DNA of 64,000 nt, from positions 1 to 64,000 of the forward strand of contig JBKPAM010000056.1 in assembly GCA_046726435.1 (NCBI GenBank), given 5' to 3'. The notes beneath the pieces are model-generated. The model was not told where the DNA came from. It searched no databases and saw nothing but the letters and a program-made list of their open reading frames with translations. Source of the stretch: AC-32 sp046726435 (GTDB taxonomy: Bacteria; Actinomycetota; Thermoleophilia; Gaiellales; Gaiellaceae). Both the position numbers and the translations under genes were made by a program. Position 1 is the first letter of the stretch. Each line of letters opens with the position of its first letter. Positions 16,915-25,490 of the stretch are shown piece by piece.

Positions 16915-17244
16915 CTAGACCCGGCGCGCCTCTTCCTCGGCCGTGCGCTCTGCAGTCGGGATCGCCTCGAGGCGCTCGTCCGGGATCGGCTTGCCGCTCT
17001 CGACCGAGAGGCCGTAGGTCCCGGCCGCGAGCCGCGCTTCGGCCCGCTCGACGGCCGCGAGACTCTCCCGGAGGTCGTCCGCGAGCCCCTCGTCCAGCTC
17101 GTCCTGGTACAGCTCGGACGCCAGGTTGCCCGGATCCTCGTCGTCCGCCTCTTCGCCGGTGTCCTCGTGCCGCAGCCGGGCCAGCGCGCGTTCGATCCGG
17201 CTGCGCTCGTTTTCCAGGAGCTTTCGTGCCCGTTCTGGATCCAT
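16915..17244 (-). CDS. DksA/TraR-family protein lacking the zinc-finger cysteines
   Basis: The 109-residue protein starts with a helical region (residues 5-75) rich in Glu, Asp and Arg. It includes ERSRIERALARL and an acidic GEEADDEDPGNLASELYQDE, matching the coiled-coil part of DksA/TraR-like proteins. The C-terminal module GTYGLSVESGKPIPDERLEAIP clearly aligns with the family pattern GTYGxCxxCGxPIPxERL, but all cysteines are replaced, so no zinc can bind. DksA-like proteins act at the RNA polymerase secondary channel; a zinc-less form may still do so. A TAACGT -10 box ends 6 bases before the ATG, suggesting a leaderless mRNA, and it overlaps the -10 box of the divergent kinase gene. Confidence 0.75.
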   Translation of the reverse strand: MDPERARKLLENERSRIERALARLRHEDTGEEADDEDPGNLASELYQDELDEGLADDLRESLAAVERAEARLAAGTYGLSVESGKPIPDERLEAIPTAERTAEEEARRV

Positions 17245-17249
17245 GGCGC

Positions 17250-17256
17250 TACGTTA
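17250..17256. promoter_or_regulatory. Overlapping divergent -10 boxes (DksA-like gene and sensor kinase)
   Basis: The sequence TACGTTA gives TACGTT on the plus strand (11 bases before the kinase GTG at 17267) and TAACGT on the minus strand (6 bases before the DksA-like ATG at 17244). Two polymerases could not occupy it together, so the two genes may be expressed in alternation. Confidence 0.45.
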
Positions 17257-17266
17257 CCGGGCACTT

Positions 17267-19810
17267 GTGATCACGCACGACCCGATTTCGCCTGACCGCG
17301 GCGTTCGCTTCCTCGCCGAGGCAGGCGAGGCGCTGGCGAAGTCGCTCGACTGGGAGGAGACGCTGGTCGCGGTGGCGCGCCTGGCCGTGCCGACGCTTGC
17401 CGACTGGTCGATCGTCGACGCGCTCGACGACGACGGGGTCACGATCAAGCAGGTCGCGGTCGCTGCGGCCGATCCGCGGAAGGACGAGCTCCTGCGCGAG
17501 CTGCGGACGCTCTACGCGCCGACGACCGACTCGTCGCAGCCGGCCGCGATTGCGATGCGCTCCGGCGAGCCGGCGGTCTTCCCGGAGCTCGACGAGGAGT
17601 CGCTCCGGAGCACCGTCCGCGACGAGCGGCACCTCGAGCTGATGACGCAGCTTGCGCCGCGATCGACCGTCGCCGTCCCGCTCGTCGCGCGCGGTCGCAC
17701 GATCGGGGCTCTCACGCTCGCGTTCTCGGAGTCCGGGCGCACCTACGGAGAGGCCGAGAAGGCGCTCGCAACCGGCCTTGCCGGCCGGGCCGCGCTCGCG
17801 GTGGACAACGCGATCCTCTTCTCCCGCGAGCGCGAGGCGAGGGAGCGGGCCGAGGAAGCGGCCGCACGCCTCCACGACCTCGAGGTGATCTCGGAGGCGG
17901 CGCTCACCCATCTCGACCTCGACAGCCTGCTCGGGAACCTGCTGGACGGTATCCGCAAGGTGATGCGAACCGACACCGCGGTGGCGCTGCTGCTCGAGGA
18001 GACCGGTAAGGAGCTCGTCGCCTCCTGGGCCCGGGGGCTCGAAGAGGAGGTCGAGGCCGGCGTCCGCGTCCCGGTCGGGCAGGGCTTCGCGGGGCGGGTC
18101 GCGGTCGAGCGGACGCCGGTCTTCATCCCCGACGTCGAGACGGCGCCGGTGGTCAACCCGCTGCTCGCGGAGCGCGGGCTCAAGTCGCTCCTGGGCGTAC
18201 CGTTGCTCGTCGAGGGTCGGCTGATCGGGGTGCTGCACGTAGGGTCGGTCAAGCCGCGCGTGTTCGGCGAGGACGACGAGCGCACGCTCCAGCTGCTGGC
18301 CGACCGCGTCGCGCTCGCGATCGAGCAGTCGCGGCTCTACGAGAGCGAGCGCGCAGCGAGCAGGCGGCTCGAGTTCCTCGGAGAGGCCAGTGAGCTGCTC
18401 GGCTCGACGCTCGACTACGCGGCCGCGCTGCGGCGGCTCAGCGTGCTGGCGGTGCCGTACCTCGCTGACTGGTGCATCGTCGACATCGTCGGCTCGGGCC
18501 GGGAGCTGGAGCGGGTGGCGGTCGCCCACTCCGACCAGGAAGCGTCGCAGAGCCCCGATCTTCCATACGACGCATCAGATGTAATACGCGCTGGCCGCGC
18601 GAAGCTGACCCCCGAGCTGATCTCCGTGCCGCTGATCGCCCGCGGACGCGTGCTGGGTGCGATCACGCTCCTCTCGGACGAGCCCGAGCGGCGCTTTGCG
18701 GACGAGGACCTCGCCACCGCGCAGGAGCTGGCGAGGCGCGCTGCGATCGCGGTCGACAACGCGCTGCTGTTCGCCGAGGCGGAGCGGCGGGCGGACGCTG
18801 CCCGCGTGCTCGAGCACATCGGCGACGGGGTCTTCATGCTCGACGAGCACGGCGTCGTTCGACTCTGGAACCGGGCTGCCGAGGCCGTCACGCATCTGCG
18901 CGCCGAGGATGTCGTCGGGCAGGTCGCCGACGAGGCGATTCCCGGCTGGAAGGCGATTGCGGGGCGCGTCCCGGTTGCGAGGGCGCCGGCGGTTGCCCGG
19001 GGCGTGGAGACGCTGCCGCTGGAGCTGCCGGATCGCGAGCTCTGGCTCTCGATCGCCGCGGTCGGGTTCGCAGAGGGAACGGTCTACGCCTTCCGCGACC
19101 TCACCGAGGACCGCGTGCTCGAAGAGCTACGCAGCGATTTCGTCTCGACGGTCTCACACGAGCTGCGCACGCCGCTCGCGGCGATCTACGGCGCAGCGCT
19201 CACCCTCCAGCGCGAGGACCTCGAGCTCGACGAGGAGCAACGCGGGAACCTGATGGATGTGATCGCGACCGAGTCCGACCGGCTCGCGCGCACCGTCAAC
19301 GACATCCTCTGGGCGAGCCGGTTGGACGCCGATCGGCTGGAGCTGGCGCTCGGCAGCCACGACCCGAGGCACCTCACGCAAACGGTGATCGACGCGGCCA
19401 AGGCCCACCTGCGCCCCGGGGTGGAGCTCACGTTCTCGTGCGAGGGCAACCTGCCGCCGGTGGCCGGCGACCCCGACAAGGTCCGGCAGGTGCTGACGAA
19501 CCTGGTCGACAACGCGGTCAAGTATTCGCCCGAGGGCGGCCGGGTCGAGGTCGACGTCTCGCGGCGGGAGCACGCCGTCCGCTTCAGCGTGGCCGACGAG
19601 GGCCTCGGGATCCCGCAGAGCGAGCAGCGACGGATCTTCGACAAGTTCTACCGGGTCGACCCGAACCTCACGCGAGGAGTGGGCGGGACCGGCCTCGGCC
19701 TCTACATCAGCCGCGAGCTGGTGCGCCGGATGAACGGCACGATCTGGGTCGAGTCGCGCGAAGGAGAGGGCTCGCGCTTCAGCTTCGAGCTGCCGGTAGC
19801 GACAACGTGA
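17267..19810 (+). CDS. Soluble multi-GAF/PAS sensor histidine kinase
   Basis: The 847-residue protein has no membrane segment. It contains three GAF-type domains (about 15-185, 215-365 and 375-515), a PAS domain (about 530-630), then HisKA and HATPase_c. The phosphoacceptor is in FVSTVSHELRTPLAAIYG; ATP-lid motifs are NLVDNAVKYSPEGG (N box), DEGLGIP (G1) and GTGLGLYISREL (G2). It probably senses a small ligand or redox state in the cytoplasm and phosphorylates a response regulator, none of which is adjacent. The start is uncertain: an ATG at 17243 would overlap the divergent gene's start and lie upstream of the -10 box, so GTG 17267 is preferred. Its 3' end overlaps the convergent kinase gene by 32 bases. 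Confidence 0.85.
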   Translation: MITHDPISPDRGVRFLAEAGEALAKSLDWEETLVAVARLAVPTLADWSIVDALDDDGVTIKQVAVAAADPRKDELLRELRTLYAPTTDSSQPAAIAMRSGEPAVFPELDEESLRSTVRDERHLELMTQLAPRSTVAVPLVARGRTIGALTLAFSESGRTYGEAEKALATGLAGRAALAVDNAILFSREREARERAEEAAARLHDLEVISEAALTHLDLDSLLGNLLDGIRKVMRTDTAVALLLEETGKELVASWARGLEEEVEAGVRVPVGQGFAGRVAVERTPVFIPDVETAPVVNPLLAERGLKSLLGVPLLVEGRLIGVLHVGSVKPRVFGEDDERTLQLLADRVALAIEQSRLYESERAASRRLEFLGEASELLGSTLDYAAALRRLSVLAVPYLADWCIVDIVGSGRELERVAVAHSDQEASQSPDLPYDASDVIRAGRAKLTPELISVPLIARGRVLGAITLLSDEPERRFADEDLATAQELARRAAIAVDNALLFAEAERRADAARVLEHIGDGVFMLDEHGVVRLWNRAAEAVTHLRAEDVVGQVADEAIPGWKAIAGRVPVARAPAVARGVETLPLELPDRELWLSIAAVGFAEGTVYAFRDLTEDRVLEELRSDFVSTVSHELRTPLAAIYGAALTLQREDLELDEEQRGNLMDVIATESDRLARTVNDILWASRLDADRLELALGSHDPRHLTQTVIDAAKAHLRPGVELTFSCEGNLPPVAGDPDKVRQVLTNLVDNAVKYSPEGGRVEVDVSRREHAVRFSVADEGLGIPQSEQRRIFDKFYRVDPNLTRGVGGTGLGLYISRELVRRMNGTIWVESREGEGSRFSFELPVATT

Positions 19811-20459
19811 AGCGGGCTCCGCGGGGCTGCGCGTCCTCGTACTCGAGGCGGCCCTTCAGCGCGGTCGCGTAGGCAGACGCGATCGAAAGACCGAGCCCGG
19901 CCCCCGGGGAGCCTTCGCGCCGGCTCTCGTCGCTGCGCCTGAAGGGCTCGAACAGATGCGGCACGAACTCCGTGGGGACACCCTCGCCGTGGTCCTCGAC
20001 CACGAGCCGGAAGCGCTCGCCACTCTCGCCGCGCACCTCGATCGGCGCCTCCCCGTGGTGGAGCGCGTTCACGATCAGGTTGGCGGCCACTCGCTCGAAC
20101 GCGACCGCGTCGGCGACGAGCTCGTAGTCAGGGTCCACCGCCAGCCAGACATCGTCGAGCCGGCCGGCAGCGACACGCGGCAGCAGCTCCTCGAGGCACT
20201 CGCGCGGGCGGAAGCGCTCGGCCTGGCCGGCCTCGACCTCGGACTCGATCCGGGAGAGATCGAGCAGCTGGTCGGCTAGCTCGCAGAGGCGGGCGGTCTG
20301 CTGGACGAGCGTGGCGAGGAGCGCATCGACCTGCTGATCGTCGAGGTCCGGGTGCCGCGCGTGCAGGGTGGCGGCGATCCCGTGGACGACCGAGATCGGC
20401 GTTCGCAGCTCGTGCGAGGCGATCGAGACGAACTCGTAGTCTCGCGCAGGCTCCCCCAA
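19779..20459 (-). CDS. Minimal histidine kinase (HisKA-HATPase, no sensor domain)
   Basis: The 226-residue protein starts at a TTG with a very strong ribosome site (AGGAGGGAGGGAG ending just upstream). The open frame further upstream is not coding. It begins almost directly at the dimerisation helix: YEFVSIASHELRTPISVVHG near residue 10 has the phosphoacceptor His. The catalytic domain has NLIVNALHHGEAP, DHGEGVP and GAGLGLSIASAYA. There is no sensory or membrane region, so input must come from a partner protein, perhaps the neighbouring multi-GAF kinase. The 3' ends of the two kinase genes overlap by 32 bases on opposite strands. A longer form from GTG 20489 is possible. Confidence 0.75.
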   Translation of the reverse strand: MGEPARDYEFVSIASHELRTPISVVHGIAATLHARHPDLDDQQVDALLATLVQQTARLCELADQLLDLSRIESEVEAGQAERFRPRECLEELLPRVAAGRLDDVWLAVDPDYELVADAVAFERVAANLIVNALHHGEAPIEVRGESGERFRLVVEDHGEGVPTEFVPHLFEPFRRSDESRREGSPGAGLGLSIASAYATALKGRLEYEDAQPRGARFTLSLPAARS

Positions 20460-20510
20460 GACTCCCTCCCTCCTGAGAAGGAGTTTCACCCGGTCCTCAG
20501 CTTCGAAACG

Positions 20511-20542
20511 CACGGAGCGGCCGTATGTGTGGCCGCTCCGTG
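20511..20542. terminator. Strong hairpin between the DUF6458 gene and the minimal kinase gene
   Basis: CACGGAGCGGCC and GGCCGCTCCGTG form a perfect 12-bp stem with an 8-base loop, 12 bases beyond the stop of the minus-strand DUF6458 gene. It is a likely terminator for that gene, separating it from the kinase downstream. No T-run is visible. Confidence 0.55.
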
Positions 20543-20554
20543 CCGCTGCCGTGC

Positions 20555-20788
20555 CTAGTAGCCCGGCGGAGGCGCGTCGTCGACGTAGCCGCCGCGGCGC
20601 CGGCCGGACCAGTAGCCGGGGCCTGCCCACGTTGACCAGAAGATCATCGAGAGCACGGCACCGACGATCCCGACGACCAGCAGGATCCAGCCGATCGTTT
20701 GGATGTCGACGCCCGAAACGGTCGCGTTGACCGCGAAGGCGAGAATCGCTCCCGCCGCAATCAGTAGAAGGCTTACACCGAGTCCCAT
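20555..20788 (-). CDS. Small membrane protein, DUF6458 family
   Basis: The 77-residue protein has two membrane segments, MGLGVSLLLIAAGAILAFAV (1-20) and IGWILLVVGIVGAVLSMIFW (32-51), joined by a short loop with SGVDI. A basic, Gly/Tyr-rich tail (WSGRRRGGY) follows. The pattern matches a family of short actinobacterial membrane proteins known as DUF6458, whose function is unknown. AAGGAGG lies 6 bases before the ATG. It is bounded by a strong hairpin downstream and is divergent from the cytochrome oxidase operon. It may respond to envelope stress, but nothing in the sequence proves this. Confidence 0.75.
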   Translation of the reverse strand: MGLGVSLLLIAAGAILAFAVNATVSGVDIQTIGWILLVVGIVGAVLSMIFWSTWAGPGYWSGRRRGGYVDDAPPPGY

Positions 20789-20917
20789 GAATCCTCCTTA
20801 AGGGGTTGCGGCCTGCGTATACCCCGTTCGGCCGGTCCCGAACCTTGCTCGTTGCAGGAGTTTCGAGGTCGCGCCGCTCGCCTGTCACTTCCCTGTCTGT
20901 TCGGTCTCCGGGTCGAG

Positions 20918-20923
20918 TAGTCT
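20918..20923 (+). promoter_or_regulatory. -10 box (TAGTCT) of the cytochrome oxidase operon
   Basis: TAGTCT ends 8 bases before the GTG at 20932, consistent with a leaderless mRNA for subunit II. This decides the start: the longer frame upstream (from 20806) would precede the promoter. Confidence 0.5.
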
Positions 20924-20931
20924 CGGACTCG

Positions 20932-21969
20932 GTGCGCAGGGGATCGATCGTTCAGCTCGTCCTCCTGGGGGTCGTCTTCGGAGCCGCAGCCGCGGCGGTG
21001 GCGCTGTTGGTCCCGTGGCTGCCGGACCCGGCGAGCAACCAAGCGCACCGGATTGACTTCGTCTTCTGGTTCGTCACGGTCATCTGCATCTCGATCTTCG
21101 CCCTCGTGGCCGCCGTGATCGTCTACGCGCTGCTGAAGTTCCGCGTGCGGCCTGGCGACGACACGGACGGGCCGCCGATTCACGGCCACACCGGGCTCGA
21201 GATCGCCTGGACGGCGGTTCCCGCGGCGCTCGTCACGGCGATCTCGATCGTCAGCGCGATCGTGCTGGCGCGGAACGAGCACCTTCCGAGCGCGTCTGCC
21301 GCCGGCAGCCAGCGCGACCCGATGGCGCCGCTCGTCGTGGACGTGATCGCGCAGCAGTTCTCGTGGATGTTCAAGTACCCGGCGTTCGGCGACGCCACCT
21401 CGTCGACCCTTCGGCTGCCGGTGCACACGCCGGTCAAGCTCAGGATGCACGCCCTCGACGTGATCCACTCGTTCTGGGTGCCGGAGTTCGGCCAAAAGCA
21501 GGACGCGGTCCCCGGGCTCACTCCGACGCTCGCGATCACCCCGGACCGGCTGGGCACGTTCCCCGTGATCTGCACCGAGCTGTGCGGGCTCGGCCACGCG
21601 CTGATGCGCTCGGAGGCGATCGTGATGACGAAGCAGAAGTTCGGCGCGTGGACGAGGCAGCAGCAGGGCGGGGCGAGCGGCGCCGGGCCCTCGGCGAAGC
21701 AGCTCTTCGTCTCGAACGGCTGCGACGCCTGCCACACGTTCAAGCCCGCGGCCTCGCATGGAACGGTCGGACCCGACCTGGATAAGCTGCCTCAGTACGC
21801 TCGGCAGGCGGGGCAGCCGCTGGAGGCGTTCATCCGGGAGTCGATCGTGAATCCAGACGCGTACGTCCAGCCGGGCTATCCCAAGGGCGTCATGCCTGGC
21901 ACGTTCAGCGCGCTGCCGAAGGACCAAATCGACTCGCTCGTGACCTTCCTCGGGGGAGGCTCGAAGTGA
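20932..21969 (+). CDS. ctaC: Cytochrome c oxidase subunit II with fused cytochrome c domain (caa3 type)
   Basis: The 345-residue protein has two N-terminal membrane segments (about 8-28 and 42-66). The CuA domain contains SFWVPEFGQKQD and the binding motif CTELCGLGHALM near residue 205, with both bridging Cys plus His and Met. A C-terminal cytochrome c domain (about 245-340) contains CDACH for covalent haem and a distal Met in GVMPGTF. This layout is the caa3-type oxidase, in which cytochrome c is tethered to the enzyme. The GTG start is supported by the TAGTCT box 8 bases upstream. The stop overlaps the GTG of subunit I by 4 bases. Electrons enter here and pass to CuA and then subunit I. Confidence 0.92.
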   Translation: MRRGSIVQLVLLGVVFGAAAAAVALLVPWLPDPASNQAHRIDFVFWFVTVICISIFALVAAVIVYALLKFRVRPGDDTDGPPIHGHTGLEIAWTAVPAALVTAISIVSAIVLARNEHLPSASAAGSQRDPMAPLVVDVIAQQFSWMFKYPAFGDATSSTLRLPVHTPVKLRMHALDVIHSFWVPEFGQKQDAVPGLTPTLAITPDRLGTFPVICTELCGLGHALMRSEAIVMTKQKFGAWTRQQQGGASGAGPSAKQLFVSNGCDACHTFKPAASHGTVGPDLDKLPQYARQAGQPLEAFIRESIVNPDAYVQPGYPKGVMPGTFSALPKDQIDSLVTFLGGGSK

Positions 21970-23924
21970 GCGAGGCGGTCGTGGGCTTCCGCGAGCACGA
22001 GACCCAGGCCGAGCATCCGCCGCCGCCCGCGCCGCCTCGGGGCTGGCGCCGCCTGCTCGCTCCCGGCTGGCTGCGCGTGCCGTGGATGACCGCGCTCTTC
22101 TTCGGGATCGGGGCCGGTCTCACCGTCCTAGTCCGCTGGGCCGAGGGCTGGGATCCGATCTGGGACGGCAAGGTCATCACGACGGTCGAGCTGACCGCCG
22201 TGCCCTTCGGCTTCCTGGCCGGGATCGGCGGTTTCGACTACTGGCTGCGGTACGCGCGCGGCGCGCCGACCCTGCCCGAGGACCACTCGGGCCACGGCGC
22301 GCGGAGCTGGCGCGACTACTTCCGGATCAACACCGACCACAAGGTGATCGGGATCCAGTACCTGGTCACGACGATCGTCTTCTTCGTCGTCGCCGGCCTG
22401 CTCGCGATGTTCATGCGGGCCGAGCTTGCGCAGCCGGGGATGCAGTTCGTCGACAACCAGACCTTCAACGGGCTCTTCTCGGTACACGCGGCGCTGATGA
22501 TCTTCCTGTTCGTCATCCCCGCCTTCGCCGGGATCGGCAACTACGTGATCCCGTTGATGATCGGCGCGCCGGACATGGCGTTCCCGCGCCTGAACGCGCT
22601 GTCCTTCTGGCTGCTCCCGGTCGCCGGCGTGATGATGCTTTCGAGCTTCCTCGCTCCCGGTGGGGCCTTCGCGTGCGGGTGGACGGGCTACGCGGACCTC
22701 TGCTCGACCCACCAGCCGATCGGCGCGGTCTTCTTCAACATGGGCGTCCAGTGGGCGGGCGCGAGCTCGATCATGACCGCGCTCAACTTCCTGGTCACGA
22801 TCATCACCATGCGCGCGCCGGGGATGACCTTCTGGCGCATGCCGCTGCTGGTGTGGGCGAACTTCACGACCTCGCTGCTGGTCGTGATCGCGACCCCGTT
22901 CATCGCGGGCTCGCAATTCATGGTCATGTTCGACCACATCATGCACACCGACTTCTTCAACTATCAGGCCGGCGGTTACCCGCTCGGGTACCAGCACATC
23001 TTCTGGTTCTACTCGCACCCGGCCGTCTACATCATGATGCTGCCCGGCTTCGGGATCGCCTCGGAGGTGATCTCCGTCATGGCGCGGAAGCCGATCTTCG
23101 GCTACCGCCTGATGGCGCTCTCGCTGATGGCGATCCTCGTGCTCGGCTTCTCGGTCTGGGCGCACCACATGTTCGTGGCCGGGATGGCCCCCTGGCTGCG
23201 CGTGCCGATGATGGTGACCTCGATGGTGATCGCGGTACCGACCGGGATCAAGGTCTTCTCCTGGCTCGCGACCTTATGGGAGGGGCGGATCCACTTCGAC
23301 ACGCCGATGCTGTTCGCGCTCGGCTTCGTTTCGATGTTCGTGATCGGCGGGCTCTCCGGGATCTACCTCGCGGCAGTCCCGATCGACATCCACGTCTCGG
23401 ACACGTACTTCGTGGTCGCGCACATCCACTACGTGCTCTTCGGGGGCTCGCTGTTCACGATCTTCGCCGGGATCTACTTCTGGTTCCCGAAGATGACGGG
23501 CCGGATGTACGACGAGCGGCTCGGGAAGCTGCACTTCTGGCTGACGTTCGTCGGCTTCAACCTGACCTTCTTCCCGATGCACTGGCTCGGGATTCAGGGG
23601 ATGCCGCGCCGGGTCGCCGACTACGCGCCGCGCTTCGCCGACCTGAACCTCTTCATCTCGATCGCGTCGTTCGGGCTCGGCGCCTCGACGCTCGTCTTCC
23701 TCTACAACATGATCAAGAGCTGGCGCTACGGGCCTGCTGCAGCCGCGAACCCGTGGCGCTCACTGACGCTCGAGTGGCAGGTGAGCTCGCCGCCGCCGAT
23801 CTTCAACTTCGACGAGGTGCCGCAGGTGGTCGGGAACCCGTACGAGTACGGCGTGCCGGGGGCCCGGCACGGGGTCTTCAACGGGGACCGCGTGCCCGAG
23901 CGCGAGGAGGTGCCGACAGGATGA
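21966..23924 (+). CDS. ctaD: Cytochrome c oxidase subunit I (A2-type haem-copper oxidase)
   Basis: The 652-residue protein has about 13 membrane segments. It contains the haem a ligand in FSVHAALMIF, the CuB site YSHPAVYIM, the HH pair in WAHHMFVAGM, and the haem ligands in VVAHIHYVLFGG. The proton-channel glutamate found in HPEVYI of A1 enzymes is Ala here and is preceded by Tyr-Ser, which marks the A2 subfamily. One extra hydrophobic segment lies at the N-terminus (about 38-60). The GTG start overlaps the ctaC stop. It reduces O2 to water and pumps protons. A degenerate palindromic repeat follows directly after the stop codon. Subunit III is encoded two genes downstream. Confidence 0.94.
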   Translation: MSEAVVGFREHETQAEHPPPPAPPRGWRRLLAPGWLRVPWMTALFFGIGAGLTVLVRWAEGWDPIWDGKVITTVELTAVPFGFLAGIGGFDYWLRYARGAPTLPEDHSGHGARSWRDYFRINTDHKVIGIQYLVTTIVFFVVAGLLAMFMRAELAQPGMQFVDNQTFNGLFSVHAALMIFLFVIPAFAGIGNYVIPLMIGAPDMAFPRLNALSFWLLPVAGVMMLSSFLAPGGAFACGWTGYADLCSTHQPIGAVFFNMGVQWAGASSIMTALNFLVTIITMRAPGMTFWRMPLLVWANFTTSLLVVIATPFIAGSQFMVMFDHIMHTDFFNYQAGGYPLGYQHIFWFYSHPAVYIMMLPGFGIASEVISVMARKPIFGYRLMALSLMAILVLGFSVWAHHMFVAGMAPWLRVPMMVTSMVIAVPTGIKVFSWLATLWEGRIHFDTPMLFALGFVSMFVIGGLSGIYLAAVPIDIHVSDTYFVVAHIHYVLFGGSLFTIFAGIYFWFPKMTGRMYDERLGKLHFWLTFVGFNLTFFPMHWLGIQGMPRRVADYAPRFADLNLFISIASFGLGASTLVFLYNMIKSWRYGPAAAANPWRSLTLEWQVSSPPPIFNFDEVPQVVGNPYEYGVPGARHGVFNGDRVPEREEVPTG

Positions 23925-23925
23925 G

Positions 23926-23991
23926 CCGGCGCTTGCGACGGCGGCTTCAGGCCGCTGGAATCCCGGGCGGCCGTCTGAAATGACCGGTCGA
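23926..23991 (+). repeat. Modular palindromic repeat, type A, degenerate copy
   Basis: It starts 2 bases after the ctaD stop. It has the head palindrome (CGCTTGCG core), a central stem-loop, and the conserved end GTCTGAAATGACCGGTCGA shared with copies at 29011, 33288, 52614 and 63452. The loop portion differs from the other copies. Confidence 0.65.
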
Positions 23992-24017
23992 GACGCCTTC
24001 GGTCTGGAGCATGCGCT

Positions 24018-24866
24018 ATGAGCACTGAGCGGCACGTGCTCGTGATCGCGAACGAGACGGTCGCGGGCCGGAGCCTGATCGAGGCGATCGAGCGGCGCCG
24101 GAGGGACGGGCCCGTGCGCGTGACGGTGATCACCCCGGTCAACCAGCCGCGCGAGGGCTACGTCGTCTACGAGGACACCAGGCGTGCCGCCGCAGGCCGA
24201 CGGCTGGAGCACACGCTCAAAGCGCTCCGCGCTGCCGGGATCCCGACGACGGGGCTCGTCGTCGAGGCTGATCCGGTTGCAGCCACGCGCGACGCGCTCG
24301 CGCAGCTCGAGCCGCCGCCCAGCGAGATCATCGTCTCGACCCATCCGCAGCAGCGCTCCGGCTGGCTGCGCCGCGACGTCGTCGAGCGCATCGAAAGTGC
24401 GGCCGGCGGACTGCCGGTGGAGCACGTCGTCGTGGACCTCGAGCGCGAGGCCGGCGGCGAGGCAAACGTTCTCGTGATCGCGAACGAGACCGTGGTCGGC
24501 GAGCCATTGCTGCAGAAGATCCGCGAGCGGGCGAAGCAAGGCCCCGCGTCGTTCCTGATCATCTGCCCGCAGAGCGACCCGAACGCCTCGGCGCACCCCG
24601 AGGCGGAACGGCGCCTGCGGCGCGCGCTCACGATCCTTCGCGGCGACGGGATCGACGCGCACGGGCAGGTCGCTCATCCCGACCCGTTCACCGCGGCAGT
24701 CCAGGCCGTGCAGGACGAGCGAGTCGACGAGATCATCGTCTCGACCTTCCCGGGTGAGAAGACCTCGAGCTGGCTGCGCGGCGACCTCGTCAACCGGCTG
24801 CGCAAGCAGACGGACCTGCCGGTGGAGCACGTCGAGGTCGAACGCGAGCCCGAGGCCGTAGCATGA
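24018..24866 (+). CDS. Protein with two tandem universal-stress-protein-like domains
   Basis: The 282 residues form two homologous halves. Each begins with a strand ending in IANETV (VLVIANETVAGRSL at 7-20 and VLVIANETVVGEPL near 151). Each also contains an EIIVST element and ends with a WLRxDLV / LPVEHVVVD type strand. The topology resembles the UspA/adenine-nucleotide alpha-hydrolase fold, but the classical ATP-binding G-x2-G-x9-G[ST] is not present. A third copy of the domain is in the membrane protein two genes downstream. Its stop overlaps the ATG of subunit III by 4 bases, so it is translated with the oxidase. The role is unknown; regulation or assembly of the oxidase is a guess from position. 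Confidence 0.7.
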   Translation: MSTERHVLVIANETVAGRSLIEAIERRRRDGPVRVTVITPVNQPREGYVVYEDTRRAAAGRRLEHTLKALRAAGIPTTGLVVEADPVAATRDALAQLEPPPSEIIVSTHPQQRSGWLRRDVVERIESAAGGLPVEHVVVDLEREAGGEANVLVIANETVVGEPLLQKIRERAKQGPASFLIICPQSDPNASAHPEAERRLRRALTILRGDGIDAHGQVAHPDPFTAAVQAVQDERVDEIIVSTFPGEKTSSWLRGDLVNRLRKQTDLPVEHVEVEREPEAVA

Positions 24867-25459
24867 GTAGCCACGCCGAGGCCCACGCAGCGCATCCGCC
24901 CGCGGCGCACCAGAGCTCGCGCGTGGACGCGCGCACGCTCGGGATGTTCCTCTTCATCGCCTCCGAGGTCATGCTGTTCGGCTCGTTCTTCACGGCGTAC
25001 TTCTTCGTGCGCGTCGTGAACCACGAGCCGTGGCCCACCCCGGGCCACCATCTGCCGGTGTTCGTCGCGGGGATGAACACGATCATCCTCGTGAGCTCGA
25101 GCTTCACGATGCACTGGGCGCTGCAGTCGATCAAGCGAGGCAACCGCGCGGGCTTGCAGGCCGGCCTGTCGCTGACCTTCCTGCTCGGGCTGACCTTCCT
25201 GCTGACGCAGATCCGCGAGTACTCGCGCCTCGGCTTCGCGCCGTCCACCGACGCCTTCGGGACGGTCTTCTACTGCCTCACCGGCCTCCACGGTGCGCAC
25301 GTCTTCGTCGGCCTGACCCTGCTGCTCGCGGCGGGGATCCGAGCCTTCCGCGGCCATTACTCCGCTGAGGCGCACCACGGGGTCGAGATCCCTGGGATTT
25401 ACTGGCACTTCGTCGACGTAATGTGGATCGTCGTCTTCACGACGGTCTACATCCTGTAA
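24863..25459 (+). CDS. ctaE: Cytochrome c oxidase subunit III
   Basis: The 198-residue protein has five membrane segments, as in the short actinobacterial and Bacillus-type subunit III. Typical motifs are LGMFLFIASEVMLFGSFF (about 26-43), TGLHGAHVFVGL (about 138-149) and the C-terminal WHFVDVMWIVVF. The N-terminus is His/Ala-rich and soluble. The ATG overlaps the stop of the stress-protein-like gene (ATGA). Subunit III stabilises the core and may store O2 or influence proton uptake. Confidence 0.92.
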   Translation: MSSHAEAHAAHPPAAHQSSRVDARTLGMFLFIASEVMLFGSFFTAYFFVRVVNHEPWPTPGHHLPVFVAGMNTIILVSSSFTMHWALQSIKRGNRAGLQAGLSLTFLLGLTFLLTQIREYSRLGFAPSTDAFGTVFYCLTGLHGAHVFVGLTLLLAAGIRAFRGHYSAEAHHGVEIPGIYWHFVDVMWIVVFTTVYIL

Positions 25460-25490
25460 ACGTGTTCACGCTTGGGGGGCGGCCAGGAAC

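Noticed and set aside
20806..20931. N-terminal extension of cytochrome oxidase subunit II
   Set aside because: It is basic and low-complexity, and it lies upstream of the -10 box that suits the GTG at 20932.
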